From Caproiciproducens sp. CPB-2 (GTDB lineage: Bacteria > Bacillota > Clostridia > Oscillospirales > Acutalibacteraceae): a stretch of DNA of 64,000 nt. The first letter of the stretch is position 1. Every line of letters begins with the position of its first letter. The position numbers and the translations under genes are program-made. The notes below the pieces were generated by a model that worked only from the letters and a program-made list of their open reading frames with translations, made no database searches and was not told the origin of the DNA. The stretch covers positions 1,984,001-2,048,000 of the forward strand of contig NZ_CP142860.1 of the NCBI RefSeq assembly GCF_036287215.1. The letters run 5' to 3'. Shown one piece after another: positions 61,401-64,000 of the stretch.

Positions 61401-61988
61401 CTTTTCCCGCAGCCAGCGGCCCGGGAACGGATGCGACCGGACAAAATCGTAAAGGGTATCGACGGTCCGGATCATGCGCGCGTCGTCCCGGCCGGAGGAA
61501 AACGCGTCGACAAGAGCGTAAAAATCCGGGTCGTTCTGTGCGTAAAACGCTTCCAGAATGGCGGAAACCGCGTCGCCGCGCAGCAGCTTCATCTCGCTGT
61601 CGTCCAGAATGCGAAAATCCGGGGAAATCCCCAGCTTATAAAAGTTTTCCCGGATCAGCTCGCTGCAAAAGCTGTGGATGGTGCTGATATGCGCGCGGGT
61701 CAGCAGAATCTGCTGACGCTGAAGCCGCACGTTCATAGGGTCGGCTTCCAGCAGCCCTGCGATTTCCGCCGCGATACGGCCGCTCATTTCCGCCGCCGCG
61801 GCTTTGGTGAAGGTAACGACGAGCAGCCGGTCGGCGTCGGTGGGGTTCTGCGGGTCGGTCATGCGCTCAATCACGCGCTGCACCAGAACCGCCGTTTTTC
61901 CGGAGCCCGCCGCGGCGGATACCAGCAGCGTGCCGCCCCGAGCTTTGATCGCGTCCTGCTGGCTTTGCGTCCATGTGCGTGCGCTCAT
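58455..61988 (-). CDS. addA: ATP-dependent helicase/nuclease subunit AddA
   Basis: A 1177-residue UvrD-like helicase and RecB-like nuclease that, with AddB, resects double-strand ends for recombination. Walker A SAAAGSGKT lies at ~24-32, DEYQDTNEAQD near 400, and IHRSKGLEFPV near 800. The C-terminal nuclease has LVIVDYKTDRT near 1120. The start at 61988 follows GGAGG and overlaps addB by four bases. Confidence 0.95.
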   Translation of the reverse strand: MSARTWTQSQQDAIKARGGTLLVSAAAGSGKTAVLVQRVIERMTDPQNPTDADRLLVVTFTKAAAAEMSGRIAAEIAGLLEADPMNVRLQRQQILLTRAHISTIHSFCSELIRENFYKLGISPDFRILDDSEMKLLRGDAVSAILEAFYAQNDPDFYALVDAFSSGRDDARMIRTVDTLYDFVRSHPFPGRWLREKAAMYGGEAPASRTVWGRTVLKYAADAVDYCISLTRNSLALMREDEKIAGAYGDGFHSDLAGLLALKDAADAGGWDAVSFQCANFAFQRLKPLRGYGDDPLKNKLSASRKEVQETVKKLAELFGADERECGEEIARIAPLVKKLFEVTEKFGEELDRLKRERRAADFSDLEHYTLKLLVRETDGGFAPTEDALEISARFDEVMVDEYQDTNEAQDMIFRAVSQKENNLFMVGDVKQSIYRFRQAMPQIFLRRRAQYPDYDRTKDEYPACVVLDKNFRSRRGVTETVNFVFRQLMSEQTGELDYTKAEELAAGADYPSCGEPAAQLDIIDLSASEDDEEMIAAESRHIAELIYRMTGDGTTVTDHGRQRPVVYRDICILLRSANQYAHEYARELAALGIPAWADTAGGFFAAAEVGVAVSLLRVIDNPMQDIPLLSVLMSPIYGFTADDMADIRIPSRSAPLYPALVSAAQDGNPRAADFLRDMDAYRTLAATMPSDRLIQAVYDKTGYLNLVQAMPNGELRLANLRLLLEYAKKYEASGYNGLSGFIRFIDRLQKSSADLAPASTISEAANVVKIMSIHRSKGLEFPVCILAGCSRRFNKERGDVLLHPSLGLGVKLRDDAGLCRYTTMPREAVALELDRNEMSEELRVLYVAMTRAKEKLIMVTTVKDAGKTLGKLAARLTEENRIQPYVVRSVSSISDWLLLCALRHPDGARLRDLACALPGITVGSEEPWAMNLVYPPKGDPAVRRPEEVLPARPDLALEEEISSAMDYVYPYAALKGIQAKVAASDLAAREFSAQYAAVSRPAFLSKTGLTPAERGTALHTYMQFADYEKAREAPESELERLVAQGFLTAEQGNAVDLARVRAFFESPLAKRIFASENVLREYRFTAEITAGDVRPGLPDELKNQPVVLQGAIDCAFEENGELVIVDYKTDRTNHPSELWERYRTQLALYRLAMEQCTGKKVAGCLLYSFSLNCEISN

Positions 61989-64000
61989 TCCTCGTTCCCT
62001 CCCTTTGCCTGCGCAAGCTCTTTGATGACTTCGTCCCTGTCCCACTGCTGCATCTCGCGTGTGGGATCGTCCCTTTCATGGCCACAGACGGACGCATAGG
62101 GGCACCACGCACAGGCGTCGTAGGTACCGGAAAGCGGCACCGCCGAAACGTCGCCGCCGTGAAGCTCTTTGGCCATCGCGCCGACCAGCTCTTTAATATG
62201 TTTCATCACACCGGCCAGCTCCCCCGGAGAAACCACGTGGTCGCGTTTTCCCGGCACGCCGTCTTTGAGCGCGACCGGGATATAATTCCCCTGCCCGCCG
62301 TGCTCCATAGCCGCGATGATTTCGGCGTCGTCCAATATAAGCCCGTCCATCCGCAGCTTTTTCGCCGCCTCCTGCCCGATCTTTTCGGCTTCCGTACTGC
62401 GGGAAGCGGAAACGGCGGGGCGGTTCGCGGGCATATACAGCACGCCGGCGGGCCGGACCTCCCCGTAGCGGCCGCCGCCGTTCTCCATCAGCGCCGCCAG
62501 ATAGATCAGCATCTGCATGTTGACCCCGTAAAGGATATCCGATAATTTGAATTCCTTATGGCCGGTTTTATAGTCGATCACGCGTACATAGCCGACCCCG
62601 TCCCGGTCGAAAAGATCGACCCGGTCGATTTTGCCGTCGATTTCCACCTGTCCCCCGTCCGGCAGCGGGATACGCAGGGGGGGAATCCCATCTTTTCCGA
62701 TGGAAAGCTCGAAGTCGACGGGCTTAAATTCGCTCTGGGAAAGCTCCTTGGCGATATGGGACGCGATCACCTGTGCCGAATCGGCCAGACGGAGGAACAG
62801 GTACACAAAACGCGGCGACTTATTCTGAACGCCGCTCATTTTGGTATCGACGTACACATCTAAAAGACGGAGGATTTCCTGTTTGAGCTCCTCCGGGCTC
62901 ATGCGGAGGATGGCTTCGCTGCCGGTGTCGCGGAACAGCTTCTCCAGTAAAAAATGCATCAGGCTGCCGTACTCCAGCGCGTCCAGCTCCGCCGCCCGGC
63001 GCTCCTTCGCGTTCAGGCCGAAACGGCAGAAGTACTGGAAGCGGCACAGATAAAACTTTTCGATCTGCGTCGCGGAAACATGGAGATTTTCCCCGAACAG
63101 CGCCGTCGCTTTTTCAGGGGAAGCGAAAACGAAGGGCCGGTTCTGCGCGGCGCGGTCGATCGCGGACAGGCGGTGTTCGCAGCCGCGCTTTCCGAACAGG
63201 TCTTTCAGCGTGGCGGACAGTACGGTATTGTGCTTCCACTGCTGCGCCGTCAGTTCAAAGGCGGGTTCCTTCGCGTTCGCGAAATACGTCTGCGGCAAAA
63301 GAAGCTCGTTGACGACCGCCGTATTTTTTAAAATGGAGCACACTTCGCCCGGGATGGAGGAAGGCGTGTTCGCTTCCCCCGCCGGGCCGGTAAGCGGATA
63401 CGTTATGTACAGCCTTTCGGAGGCGGCGCTCATTGCCGCGTAGGCAAGGAAGCGCTCCTGCACCGCCGTACCCTCAAGGGTGTCGTTCAGGGGAAGTCCC
63501 AGACGGATGAGCTCCCGCCGCTCGCTGTCGCTGAAAACGCAGTCCCCGCCGGGCGATAAGGGAAATTCGCCCTGCGCGGCCCCCATCAGAAAGACCACCT
63601 TCGGCGCTCCGGTTCTGGTGCGGTCGGCGGCCCCGACGGTCACTTCGTCCAATCCCTGCGGGATGCTTGCCATACGGTTTGCCAGAATGACCAGACGCAG
63701 AAGCTCCGCGTAGCGCGCGGAGGTGACGGGATTCTTTTGCAGCACCAGCGCCGTCTGGTCCAGAATCTGCATCAGAAGGTCCCAGAGCCGCAGCTGGCGG
63801 TCGGCAAGCTCCGGCTCCCCGCAGTCGGACAGATGCCGCGCGAGGTCTTTCAGGTGCCCGGCGGCGCCGATGTCCTGAAGCAGGTCGTACACCGCCGCGG
63901 CCATTCTCTCCCCGTCGGTATCGCGGAGTTTGAAAGCAAACCGAAGCAGCGGCTTCATCACCGCTTTCCGGCTTTCGTTGATTTCCGCGAGCTTTTTCAG
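61985..64000 (-). CDS. addB: AddB helicase/nuclease subunit, 5' part outside the window
   Basis: The frame is open to base 64000, so 671 C-terminal residues of an ~1100-residue protein are seen; the N-terminal ATPase domain lies beyond. The RecB-like nuclease shows VRVIDYKTGHKEFKL. Iron-sulfur cysteines are visible in LCRFQYFC and in the C-terminal CAWCPYASVCG. It is upstream of addA and coupled to it. A GTG at 63961 is internal and not the start. Confidence 0.93.
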   Translation of the reverse strand: MKKLAEINESRKAVMKPLLRFAFKLRDTDGERMAAAVYDLLQDIGAAGHLKDLARHLSDCGEPELADRQLRLWDLLMQILDQTALVLQKNPVTSARYAELLRLVILANRMASIPQGLDEVTVGAADRTRTGAPKVVFLMGAAQGEFPLSPGGDCVFSDSERRELIRLGLPLNDTLEGTAVQERFLAYAAMSAASERLYITYPLTGPAGEANTPSSIPGEVCSILKNTAVVNELLLPQTYFANAKEPAFELTAQQWKHNTVLSATLKDLFGKRGCEHRLSAIDRAAQNRPFVFASPEKATALFGENLHVSATQIEKFYLCRFQYFCRFGLNAKERRAAELDALEYGSLMHFLLEKLFRDTGSEAILRMSPEELKQEILRLLDVYVDTKMSGVQNKSPRFVYLFLRLADSAQVIASHIAKELSQSEFKPVDFELSIGKDGIPPLRIPLPDGGQVEIDGKIDRVDLFDRDGVGYVRVIDYKTGHKEFKLSDILYGVNMQMLIYLAALMENGGGRYGEVRPAGVLYMPANRPAVSASRSTEAEKIGQEAAKKLRMDGLILDDAEIIAAMEHGGQGNYIPVALKDGVPGKRDHVVSPGELAGVMKHIKELVGAMAKELHGGDVSAVPLSGTYDACAWCPYASVCGHERDDPTREMQQWDRDEVIKELAQAKGGNEE

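Noticed and set aside
1-64000. CRISPR arrays, tRNA and rRNA genes
   Set aside because: I saw no regularly spaced repeats, tRNA cloverleaf signals or rRNA segments.

Overview
The window looks like a chromosomal segment of a spore-forming, low-to-mid GC Clostridia, probably an Oscillospiraceae-type organism. That assignment is an inference from spo0A and spoIVB side by side, Bacillota-style gene order (plsX-rnc-smc-ftsY, infC-rpmI-rplT, addB-addA), strong GGAGG ribosome binding sites and TTGACA/TATAAT promoters. Most of the window is GC-rich core genome read on the minus strand. The first ~10.7 kb is clearly AT-rich and accessory.

Region 1 (1-10.7 kb) is an integrated accessory element cut by the left window edge. 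It holds a SF2 helicase-like ATPase, a HExxH protein, several small unknown genes, two XRE-type regulators with strong promoters and inverted-repeat operator candidates, a ParB-like protein beside a very acidic protein, a DUF4041/T5orf172 (GIY-YIG-like) protein, a small Cys-rich protein and a tyrosine recombinase. It abuts the 3' end of spo0A.

Region 2 (10.8-19 kb) holds spo0A and spoIVB, a complete potABCD spermidine/putrescine uptake operon with a sigma-A promoter and a leader able to mask the potA ribosome binding site, and a secreted NlpC/P60 hydrolase. Region 3 (19-28 kb) holds murE-murF, flanked by two inverted copies of a ~100 bp repeat, then a radical SAM protein and three glycosyltransferases. 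Region 4 (28-38 kb) is a mixed housekeeping stretch: YetF-like DUF421 with DUF4363, nrdR, a TIM-barrel isomerase, an ABC-F ATPase, a His-less HPr-like protein, mtaB, a GHL10-type glycosidase and small membrane proteins.

Region 5 (38.5-55 kb) is a long minus-strand series: topA, trmFO, plsX, rnc, a radical SAM gene, smc, ftsY, rdgB, yhbY, nadD, yqeK, rsfS, leuS. It links DNA topology, tRNA modification, lipid synthesis, chromosome segregation, protein targeting, NAD synthesis and ribosome assembly. A lone IS200-type tnpA element lies between leuS and its probable terminator. Region 6 (55-64 kb) holds dprA, a SpoU rRNA methyltransferase, the infC-rpmI-rplT ribosomal operon (AUU start on infC, L20-type leader with attenuator) and addA with the 3' part of addB, which runs off the right edge.

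The least-explained signals are three different self-complementary repeat-like elements (19.15/22.18 kb, 27.8 kb, 51.4 kb), the branched RNA-like right end of the IS200 element, the potA leader, and the accessory cluster at 4.4-9.1 kb. No CRISPR array, rRNA or tRNA gene was seen.
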